DNA from: MFD04580-c1 sp963702995
GTDB taxonomy: Bacteria > Planctomycetota > Phycisphaerae > Tepidisphaerales > Tepidisphaeraceae
Direction of reading: 5' to 3'
Length of the DNA: 64,000 bases
Assembly (NCBI GenBank): GCA_963702995.1
Contig: OY969783.1
Coordinates: 6,262,001-6,326,000, forward strand
Every line of letters starts with the position of its first letter. Positions within the stretch are counted from its first letter, which is position 1. Of this stretch, positions 57,201-64,000 are shown one piece after another. The notes below the pieces were generated by a model. It was not told the DNA's origin, did no database searches, and saw only the letters and a program-made list of their open reading frames with translations. The position numbers and the translations under genes are program-made.

Positions 57201-57598
57201 GTGACAGGGCCCATGATGGGCTCAGCGCCGGGCGGGAGCCCTTGCCGCGCTACGCGGAGCCGCTGGTCGATCTGCGCCCTCGCGTATTCAATGTCCACCG
57301 CGTCGGAAAAGATCGCGGTCACCTGCGAGAAGCCGTTCCGCGAAAGAGAACGCGTTGACTGGAGCCCTGGGATCCCGGCCAGCGTCGTTTCGATCGGGAA
57401 GGTCACCTGCTTTTCCACTTCCTCCGGGGAGAGGGAGGGGACGAGGGTGTTCACCTGGACCTGTTGATTGGTGATGTCCGGCACGGCGTCGATCGGCAGC
57501 TTAAGCAGGGCGTGTACTCCCGCCGCCGCGGCGACCAGGGCCAGGAGCAGAATCAATCGCCGGTGCGAGATGGAATAGCCAAGAATGCGTTCGAGCAT
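54300..57598 (-). CDS. CusA/CzcA-type heavy-metal efflux RND transporter (one frameshift)
   Basis: About 1099 residues after repairing a deletion near 56690. Opens with LERILGYSISHRRLILLLAL and LPIDAVPDITNQQVQVNTLV, the HME-RND signature, then the periplasmic porter domains, GAIDFGIIVDGSVIMVENCL in the transmembrane relay helix (the charged D/E relay present) and GFIALSGVAVLNGLVMVTFI near the end. It pumps Cu(I)/Ag(I) or divalent metals out through the tripartite complex. The Met clusters expected for Cu/Ag selectivity are not obvious to me, so the metal is left open. Last but one of the operon TolC-CusB-CusA, each gene 17 bases or less from the next. Confidence 0.93.
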
Positions 57599-57615
57599 GA
57601 GGGGGCCTTGTCAAT

Positions 57616-58926
57616 TCAATCGTTGTCCTTCACGGCGGACTTCGCAAATTCGGCCTTGAGGAAGAAGCCGCCCGATTTGACGACTTCCTCCCTCTCCCGA
57701 AGGCCCGACAGGATGGGGACCAGCCCATTGACCGCCTTCCCCACGGCGACCGGCCGCTTGATGAACGCATTCTCCTCGTCGTCATCCTCGACGAAAACGC
57801 ACGTCTGCCCGTTGATCGACTGGATCGCCTCTTCCGGGACGGCGACGACTTCGGTCGCGGCCCGTCTCTCCGTCGCCGCCTCGATCTCAACCTCGGCGAA
57901 CATGCCGGCCTTCAGGGCCGCGTCGCTCCCTTTGACCTCGATGCGCACCTGGGCCGCCCGTGTCGCGACGTCTACGCTCGAGGCGATGAATGAGACCGTC
58001 CCCAGAATCGCCACGCCCGGCGCCGCGGCGAGCGTTACCCGCGCCTTCGACCCGGCCGCCACATCGGCCAGATGACCTTCGGGGACCTCGGCCAGCACCC
58101 AGAAGGTGGAGAGGTCGGCGAGTTGGATGAGGGCATCCTTATCCGGCGTCACGTATTGCCCAAGGGTTGCGTCGCGCTCGACCACGCGGCCGGCGATGGG
58201 GGCCTGGACGGTATAGCGCGGCGTGACCTGGCCGGAGCGGGTCATCAAGTCCACCGCGTCATCGGGCATGCCCAGCAGCGACAGTTTGCGCGCCGCCGCG
58301 GACAGCGCGCCTTGAGCGGCCTGCTCGGCCGCCTCGGCCGCACGGAACTCGGCCTCGCGCTTCTGCATTTCGGCGAGGGACAGGCCCTGGCTCTGCTCGT
58401 AAAGGCCCTTCGCCCGCTCGTAAGACGCCTTGGTGGGCCCCACCGCCGCGCGGGCCGCGGCGGCGGCCGTCCGCTTCTGGAGGTAGTCGCTCTGGGCTTC
58501 GCCGAGGTCGGTGCTCTCGACGACCAGCAGCGGATCCCCTTTTCGGACGACGTCCCCTCGCCGCGCCTTCAATTCGATAATCCTTCCCGGAACGGCCGAC
58601 CCGACGCGCGCGGTCGTCTCGGCGTTGAAGGCGACCCGCGCCGGCACCGTGAAGGTCGGCACGAGCACGTGCTTGTTCGCCTTGCCGATGCGAAGGCCGT
58701 ATTGCTCGACCGCTTCAGCCGAGAGCTTCACCTTGGCCCCTTCATCGGCGTCGGCGGGCTGGGTCGTCGCGGGGCCGGCCCCCGCTTTCGCGCCTTTGGG
58801 GGCGTCGTCCGGGTCGTCCTTGCCCGAGCCTCCGCCGCAGCCGTTGACGAAGGCGACCGCGATCAACAACCCGACTAACGGCTTCCAGCGGGCGACGAGA
58901 GGGGTCGAAGCGATTACATCCGTCAT
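57616..58926 (-). CDS. CusB/CzcB-type efflux adaptor (lipoprotein)
   Basis: 436 residues. Signal with lipobox (LIAVAFVNGC), a Gly/Asp/Pro linker, HlyD barrel-sandwich (GSAVPGRIIELKARRGDVVR, GDPLLVVESTDLGEAQSDYL), a coiled-coil hairpin, YTVQAPIAGRVVERDATLGQ and the membrane-proximal beta domain (EVVAVPEEAIQSINGQTCVF). Adaptor of the heavy-metal RND pump encoded just downstream. Its ATG overlaps the TolC stop codon as ATGA at 58923-58926, showing translational coupling. Confidence 0.93.
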   Translation of the reverse strand: MTDVIASTPLVARWKPLVGLLIAVAFVNGCGGGSGKDDPDDAPKGAKAGAGPATTQPADADEGAKVKLSAEAVEQYGLRIGKANKHVLVPTFTVPARVAFNAETTARVGSAVPGRIIELKARRGDVVRKGDPLLVVESTDLGEAQSDYLQKRTAAAAARAAVGPTKASYERAKGLYEQSQGLSLAEMQKREAEFRAAEAAEQAAQGALSAAARKLSLLGMPDDAVDLMTRSGQVTPRYTVQAPIAGRVVERDATLGQYVTPDKDALIQLADLSTFWVLAEVPEGHLADVAAGSKARVTLAAAPGVAILGTVSFIASSVDVATRAAQVRIEVKGSDAALKAGMFAEVEIEAATERRAATEVVAVPEEAIQSINGQTCVFVEDDDEENAFIKRPVAVGKAVNGLVPILSGLREREEVVKSGGFFLKAEFAKSAVKDND

Positions 58927-60498
58927 GGGAGGTCTCCGATCGCCTTAGAAGCGGGTGAAGTGGCACGATCAATATGCGTCGATCGATCGGTGGGCGTCGC
59001 TGGATCAATGGGCGTGGCCCGATCGGGTGGGGTATCGAGGTGGCGCCGCCCGTCGGCGCCTGCGCCGCCGCCGGGCGCGTCGCCACCGGCGGGTCGATCG
59101 GCAGGGGCGGTCGTGGAAGGGAGCATGGATGGGGCGGTCGACGGAACCAACGCGGCCGCCGCGCCAGGGCCGCCAACAGCCCTCCGCAACCGAATGAACG
59201 CGACCGTCGCCTTCTGCTCGTAATCGACGAGCTTCGCGCGGGAGTCCTGTAGCTCTTCCTCGGCAAGCAGCAGGGTCGTCAGGTCGGATTCGCCGGCTTG
59301 GTAGGACGCCTCCGCAAGGCGCTGCCGCGACTCCTGCAGGGGGAGCAACCGGGTTCGAGCCTCGGCCAAAAGCGCGAGCGTGGCAACATAGGTGTCGAAG
59401 GCCCGGCGAACGTCTTCCACGATCCGCCGCCGCGCGGCGGTCAGCTTGTGTCGGTTTTCGACTTGGGTGGCGATCGCCTTTCGACGCCTCGCCTGCCCCC
59501 AATCGAACAGCGGCAGCGGCGTCAGGATGGCGGGGCCGACGGACCAGGTCACATCGCGCTCGGCTTCCACGCCGATCATCGCCCCCTCCCAGGAGGTGAG
59601 CCGAGCGAGCGCGACATCGTCCCCCGACGCCGCCAGTTCCCAAAGGGCTGCTTGCGCCTTAGGCCGGTCGCGCAAGGCGGCCGCTTGCCACGCCTGCACC
59701 TCCCCCGCGATCGAAGGCGGTGGCGCCCACGCGCTAACGCGCCAGTCCGTGCGGCCGCTTGGTCGGCCCACAAGCCGGGCCAGCGTAATTCGCGATTCGT
59801 TCAGGTCGATCCGTTGCTGATCGGTCTCGGCCTTCAGGGCCTGCAGGCTGAGCTTCGACAGTCGTAAGGTCGAGCCTGGACCCCTCGCCGGCCGCCAGCC
59901 GGACACGCGCCAGGTTTAGAAGCCGATCCAGCAGCTTGCGCCGCTCGTGCAGAACGACGAGGCGAGCCTCGCCCGCCTGCACGTCGGCGTAACGTTCCTG
60001 GACGTCGGCGAGCGAATTGACCGCCGCGAGCAAGGCATCGGCGGCAGCGGCGCGGAGACGGTGTTCGGCGGCATTGGCGCGGCCCGGGCGTTCGAGCACG
60101 CCGACCAGGTCCTCGCTGATGGCCGGCGTAATGATGGCCGACTCGGGGCCGATTCGCGGCCGCACCGTCACCGAGAGAATGGGGTTGGGCAGAAGCCGCG
60201 CCTGTTCGGCGTCGGCCTCGGCCGCCCGGACGCGGGCGAGCGCCGCCTGGATTTGCGGGTCGGTTCGCAGCGCCTCGCGAACCGTCATTTCCAGCGTCAG
60301 CTCCCCGGCCAGTTCGCCGGGAACGTCCAAAGGGCCGCCGGATGATTCGAAGCGAATCAGCCCCTCGACCCCGAGCGCGCGCGACGTGATCGCCGGCGCG
60401 TCGGGGGGCTGCCAGGGGCCGATGCAGCCACCCAACATCGGCGCGAGCAGCAGCGCCGCGCAACGCGAAAGCCGCGTTTCAAAAGCGTGGGTTCTCAA
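58923..60498 (-). CDS. TolC-family outer-membrane efflux lipoprotein (one frameshift)
   Basis: About 524 residues after removing one inserted base near 59860. TTG start at 60498 with GAGGA eight bases ahead. Signal ends in a lipobox (LLLAPMLGGC), then the two TolC repeats: TVREALRTDPQIQAALARVR with RLLPNPILSVTV, and after the break SLQALKAETDQQRIDLNES, WELAASGDDVALARLTSWEG and AYQAGE-like EASYQAGESDLTTLLLAEEE. The C-terminus has a Pro/Thr/Asp-rich tail with DRATPIDPATPTDRST repeats not typical of TolC. Outer-membrane duct of the CusCBA-like pump. Confidence 0.88.
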
Positions 60499-60581
60499 CG
60501 GCAAATCCTCGTGACGTGATGAGAGAATGGAAGGCGACGGACAAGCGCGCCGGGGTACGTGGGCGCCCGGTGCCGCCCTTC

Positions 60582-60977
60582 TCAGATGAGGATGGGACGA
60601 TTCAACACACTCGGCGGAGAGGGCGGGTAAAGCGGCGCGGGCGCTGGGAAGCCGCCCGGCGCACAACACCGTGGGCGGATCCGAAGTTCGATCGGCCACA
60701 AGCCGGGAAGCGGAAACCCGCCGGCGGACAGATCGGCTTGAAGTGCCGGCGGCGCCTGTACCGAAGCCCCAAGCCCGGATTGGTCCTGCGCGTCCTGGGT
60801 GACGTCCCAAGGCGTGTCTTCGCCAGCGGGGGACGTCAGCGGGGGGCACGCGACGTCGTTACCCGAGCCCGCGCCGGTCTCAAGCCAGCTATCGACGATC
60901 TCGTCCCAGAGGCATGCGGGAAGCGGCCCAGAGCGAGGCACCATTGCCAGGGCAGCGAGAATAAGGATCAGTTTCAT
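60582..60977 (-). CDS. Small secreted protein ahead of the efflux operon, unknown function
   Basis: 131 residues starting ATG 60977. A signal-like N-terminus (LILILAALAMVPRSGPLPA) is followed by an acidic stretch with ACLWDEIVDSWLETGAGSGN and then a Pro/Gly/Ala-rich tail with several Cys (DVACPP, RPRCCAPGG). Position, strand and spacing (84 bp before the TolC start) make it the likely first gene of the metal-efflux operon, and Cys-bearing small exported proteins could bind the metal. But there is no good ribosome site and no family I recognise, so a chance open frame is not excluded. Confidence 0.45.
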   Translation of the reverse strand: MKLILILAALAMVPRSGPLPACLWDEIVDSWLETGAGSGNDVACPPLTSPAGEDTPWDVTQDAQDQSGLGASVQAPPALQADLSAGGFPLPGLWPIELRIRPRCCAPGGFPAPAPLYPPSPPSVLNRPILI

Positions 60978-61173
60978 GGCCACTTCGCGACTGAGGGTAG
61001 CAAGGCAAACGCGGCCTTGTCAAAATGGCGACAGGCGGAAACGTCATGGTGAGCCGACTTCGCTATGCGCTGCGCGCAAAGACAGCGTAAGATGCGCCGC
61101 GCGGAGACTTCGGACGCACCGTGTCGGAGCGACGCCGTTCTCCGCGGCCCCGCGATCCAAAGGTGGAACCCCT

Positions 61174-61602
61174 ATGCGCACGACCGCCCCGTTTATCATT
61201 CCCGGTCCATGGCTGACGGCAACGCTCGCCGCCGCGGCCGCTCTGGCGGCAGCCGGCTTCATCGCGCATCCGGCCGAAGAGGCCGCCGCCCCTGCCCTGG
61301 GCGACTCCCTCCCGATCCGCCTCATGGCGAAGGACGAGAACGACGTCGTCATCAAGACGGAAGACCTTCCCAAGTCGGTGCGGGACTACATCGCCAAAGA
61401 GATGCCCGACGCGAAAATCACCGAGGCCCGTAAGGACTACAAGGGGAACAAGGAGAAGAAGGGTGACAACTTCACGTACGAAGTGGACGTGAAGCAGGGG
61501 AGCAAGGAGTATGAGCTTCGGTTCGGTTCGGACGGGAAGTTCATGAAGAAGCGTGAAAACGCCGGTGACGAGCCGGACGAGAAACCGGCGGAGAAGAAGT
61601 AG
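61174..61602 (+). CDS. Secreted PepSY-like-domain protein
   Basis: 142 residues. Signal peptide (WLTATLAAAAALAAAGFIA), then a PepSY-like beta/alpha module: DLPKSVRDYIAKEMPDAKIT, EARKDYKGNKEKKGDNFTYE, VDVKQGSKEYELRFGSDGKF and a Lys/Glu tail. Such proteins are periplasmic, and are thought to inhibit peptidases or sense the envelope. AAAGGTGG lies ahead of ATG 61174. Divergent from the metal-efflux operon, so a link with it is possible but not shown. Confidence 0.8.
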   Translation: MRTTAPFIIPGPWLTATLAAAAALAAAGFIAHPAEEAAAPALGDSLPIRLMAKDENDVVIKTEDLPKSVRDYIAKEMPDAKITEARKDYKGNKEKKGDNFTYEVDVKQGSKEYELRFGSDGKFMKKRENAGDEPDEKPAEKK

Positions 61603-61661
61603 CGCGTCGAGCGGAGGGGCCAGCTTTCCCTCCGCGCCGCCAACCGGTAATCTCCGCCGCC

Positions 61662-62375
61662 ATGAGCGATCGCAATGCGGTGGTGACGGGAGCGGGCAGC
61701 GGCGTCGGGCGGGCGGTGGCGCTGCGGTTGGCAAACGAAGGTTGGTCGGTCGCGCTGGTCGGCCGCCGCGCCGCGGCGCTGGAAGAGACGCGCCGGCTGG
61801 CGGGGCCATTCGCCGATCAGCTTTACGTCCTGGCCTGCGATGTCTCCGACCCCAGCGCCGTGGATGAGATGATCGCCAACGCCGAGGAGGAGCTGGGACA
61901 TATCGACGCCCTGGTGAACGCGGCCGGGACGAACACGCCGCGCCGCTCCCTTGATGTCCTGAGCGTCGAAGACTACCGATCGCTGATCTCTGCCAACCTT
62001 GACGGCAGTTTTTTCTGCATCCGGGCCGTGCTGCCGGGGATGCGGGCTCGGGGGGCGGGAACGATCGTGAACATCGTCTCCGACGCCGGCCTGATCGCCA
62101 ACGCCAAGGCCGGGGCCGCGTACGTCGCAAGCAAGTTCGGGATGATCGGCATCACCCAGTCCGTCAACGCCGAGGAACGGGGGAACGGCATCCGAGCCTG
62201 CGCGATCTGCCCCGGCGACATTGACACCCCGATCCTCGAAAAGCGCCCCGTCCCCCCGCCCGCCGACGCCCGCGCGAAAATGCTCCAGCCCGACGATGTC
62301 GCCGAGTGCGTCATGCTCGCGGTGAACCTGCCGCCGAGGGCGGTGGTTGAGCAGTTGGTGATCCGACCCAGGTGA
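61662..62375 (+). CDS. Short-chain dehydrogenase/reductase (SDR)
   Basis: 237 residues. Classical SDR: cofactor loop TGAGSGVGRAVALRLANEG (TGxxxGxG), NAG motif in LVNAAGTNTPRR, catalytic Ser in NIVSDAGLIANAKAG and YxxxK as AAYVASKFGMIG, plus ICPGDIDTPI. NAD(P)(H)-dependent oxidation of an alcohol or sugar; substrate not predictable. Co-oriented with the PepSY-like gene (59 bp) and followed by family 1 repeat copy 4. Confidence 0.9.
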   Translation: MSDRNAVVTGAGSGVGRAVALRLANEGWSVALVGRRAAALEETRRLAGPFADQLYVLACDVSDPSAVDEMIANAEEELGHIDALVNAAGTNTPRRSLDVLSVEDYRSLISANLDGSFFCIRAVLPGMRARGAGTIVNIVSDAGLIANAKAGAAYVASKFGMIGITQSVNAEERGNGIRACAICPGDIDTPILEKRPVPPPADARAKMLQPDDVAECVMLAVNLPPRAVVEQLVIRPR

Positions 62376-62541
62376 ATCCGCTGGGGAAGAAGAAAGTCCG
62401 AAGCACCAATTCCGAAAGAAAATTCAAAGGAGAAGAAGGGGAAAGGGAAAAAGGTCACCCTGCAACGATTGTCTTCGTTCCTTTCCGCTTGGGTCATTCC
62501 TTCGGATTTCGTGCTTCGGATTTCTTCCTGTTCGCCCGCCA
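62376..62541 (-). repeat. Dispersed hairpin element, family 1, copy 4
   Basis: Begins immediately after the SDR stop codon and ends 12 bases before dnaE2. Left arm AAAGTCCGAAGCACCAATTCC, right arm GGATTTCGTGCTTCGGATTT (ending 62523). Opposite orientation to copies 1 and 3. It separates two same-strand genes, filling almost the whole gap. Confidence 0.85.
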
Positions 62542-62553
62542 AAGAGGGCTTTG

Positions 62554-64000
62554 ATGCCCGAGTACCCCAACCCCAAGATCCGCACCGTCCCGCCGCCGCC
62601 GGCGGAGCCGGGGCCGCCTGACCCGCAGGCGTACGCCGAGCTTGACGTCGCCACCAACTTCTCGTTCCTGCGCGGCGCTTCCCATCCGGACGAGCTGGCC
62701 TACCGGGCGGCGGAGCTGGGGTATCGGGCCATCGGCGTCACCGATCGCAACTCTCTCGCCGGCGTCGTTCGGATGCACGAAGCGGCCGCCAAGGCGGGGC
62801 TGAAGCTGGTGGTCGGCGCGCGGCTTTGCCTTCGCGACGCGCCCGACCTGCTCGTCTGGGCGCCGGATCGGGCGAGTTACGCAAGGCTGTGCAGACTGCT
62901 CACCCTGGGCAAGCGTCGGGCGGAGAAGGGGGAATGCGACCTGTGGCTGGCGGATGCCCTTGCCGGCGGGGAGGGGCTGCTCGGGGCGCTGGTCGTCCGT
63001 GATCCGCCGTGCGACCAGACGGAGCCATCGCTCCGCCGCCTGTGCGCCGCGATGGGGGATCGGCTTTCGATCGCGGTGTCGTCGGCCTATACGGGGCTGG
63101 ACGGCGCGCGGCTTCAGGGGCTGGTCTATCTGGCGGCCGCGTTCGATACGCCGCTGCTCGCCACCAACACTGTCCACTATCACGAGCCCGGCCGCCGGAT
63201 GCTGCAGGACGTGCTGACGTGCATCCGCCACGGCTGCACCGTCCAGCAGGCCGGGTTCCGGCTCTTCCCCAACGGGGAGCGATACCTCAAGTCGCCGCCG
63301 CAGATGCATCGGCTCTTCGCCGATCAGCCGCGGGCGCTGCGGCGGGGGATCGAGATCGTGGAGCAGTGTCACTTTTCGCTGGGGGAGCTTCGCTATGAAT
63401 ACCCCGACGAGGTGGTCCCCGTCGGCCGCACGCCCGGCGAGTACCTGCGAGACCTCACCTACATCGGGGCCGCGGAGCTCTATCCAGCGGCAATCCCAGA
63501 CAAGGTCCAAAACCAGATCGAGCACGAGCTGGCCCTGATCGCACAGCTCCGCTATGAGCCTTACTTCCTGACGGTCTACGACCTGGTCCGCTTCGCGCGG
63601 TCGCGGAAGATCCTATGCCAGGGGCGGGGGTCGGCGGCGAACTCGGCGGTCTGCTACTGCCTGGGCGTGACGTCGGTGGACCCGGCGACGAGCGATCTGC
63701 TGTTCGAGCGGTTCGTGTCGGCCGCCCGGAACGAGCCGCCTGACATCGATGTCGATTTCGAGCACGAGCGCCGGGAAGAGGTGCTGCAATACCTCTACGA
63801 GAAGTACGGCCGCGAGGCGCCGGGATGACCGCGGAAGTGATCACCTACCGCGGCCGCTCCGCCGTCCGCGATGTCGGCAAGGCGCTGGGGCTGGGGCTCG
63901 ATGTCGTAGACCAGATGGCCAAGAAGCTGGACTGGTGGGATCGCGGGACACTTACGCCCGAAAAGCTGCTGGAGGTCGGGCTCAACCCCGAAGACCCGAC
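62554..64000 (+). CDS. dnaE2: Error-prone DNA polymerase DnaE2, 5' part (one frameshift, 3' end outside window)
   Basis: Polymerase III alpha-like: PHP domain with YAELDVATNFSFLRGASHPD and LGYRAIGVTDRNSLAG, DnaE2-type LATNTVHYHEPGRRMLQDVL, then YFLTVYDLVRFARSRKILCQ and the catalytic NEPPDIDVDFEHERREEVLQ (D-x-D acidic pair) before the frame stops at 63828. One frameshift near 63820 restores GMTAEVITYRGRSAVRDVGK, KALGLGLDVVDQMAKKLDWW, so the polymerase continues past the window edge. DnaE2 with ImuA/ImuB performs SOS translesion synthesis; partners would lie outside this window, and the gene before it here is an SDR. GAGGG precedes the ATG at 62554. Confidence 0.9.

Overview
This 64 kb, high-GC chromosomal window reads as a planctomycete, most likely of the Phycisphaerae/Tepidisphaerales side (an inference from gene content, not from a marker tree). 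The diagnostic content is two giant PVC-type heme-binding CxxCH proteins, DUF1080 sugar-hydrolase proteins, secreted proteins with planctomycete domain combinations, an orphan FlgI-like lipoprotein, an ECF sigma factor with a membrane-bound C-terminal domain, and small conserved planctomycete hypotheticals. No rRNA, tRNA, phage, classical IS transposase or CRISPR array was seen.

Layout. 1-7.9 kb: SGNH hydrolase and two PVC-type cytochrome/beta-propeller proteins. 8-11.3 kb: a small R/P-rich secreted protein, a Tat-exported MBL hydrolase, a conserved hypothetical and a DUF433 antitoxin-like gene. 11.4-19.7 kb: large-subunit catalase, a polytopic membrane protein carrying an in-frame palindromic insert, a two-domain DUF1080 protein, SMI1/KNR4, an RNase Z-like MBL protein and NrdR. 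19.9-25.9 kb: FlgI-like lipoprotein and SMC. 26-31.3 kb: DinB, metallophosphoesterase, DUF1080, a glycosyltransferase-GtrA fusion and inositol-phosphate synthase. 31.5-42.7 kb: TlyA-like methyltransferase, aldo/keto reductase, MetG, phosphomannomutase, HNH, PEBP/YbhB, GbsR-type regulator, a VWA-like protein, SppA and a small zincin. 43.5-51.5 kb: a probable accessory export locus (HlyD-like adaptor, GAF-HlyD, PqqD-M50-HlyD, truncated SecA-like ATPase). 52-64 kb: membrane-tethered ECF sigma factor, CusA/CusB/TolC metal-efflux operon, PepSY-like protein, SDR and the start of dnaE2.

The most unusual layer is the non-coding one. At least four families of palindromic elements are scattered between (once inside) genes: a ~200-bp hairpin with arms built on TCCGAAGCACGAAATCCGAA (four copies); a GGATGAAGG-arm element, one copy of which carries a four-helix-bundle (S23-like) gene between 29-nt perfect terminal inverted repeats while another is empty, both inside the export locus; a ~96-bp GACTGTCGAAAAAC palindrome, one copy of which is translated in frame inside a membrane protein; and a CCGCACGGGAG/GGTCCGCACG hairpin group in convergent intergenic gaps.

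Many genes are interrupted by single-base frameshifts (about 26 in 15 genes, including smc and dnaE2, which should be functional). Most look like single-base indels, several in short homopolymers, and are best read as consensus errors of a long-read or draft assembly. Their density in the GAF-HlyD/M50 pair (nine in 4.4 kb) and the VWA gene (three in 1 kb) is high enough that real decay there should be tested. Interrupted genes are annotated below as one feature each.
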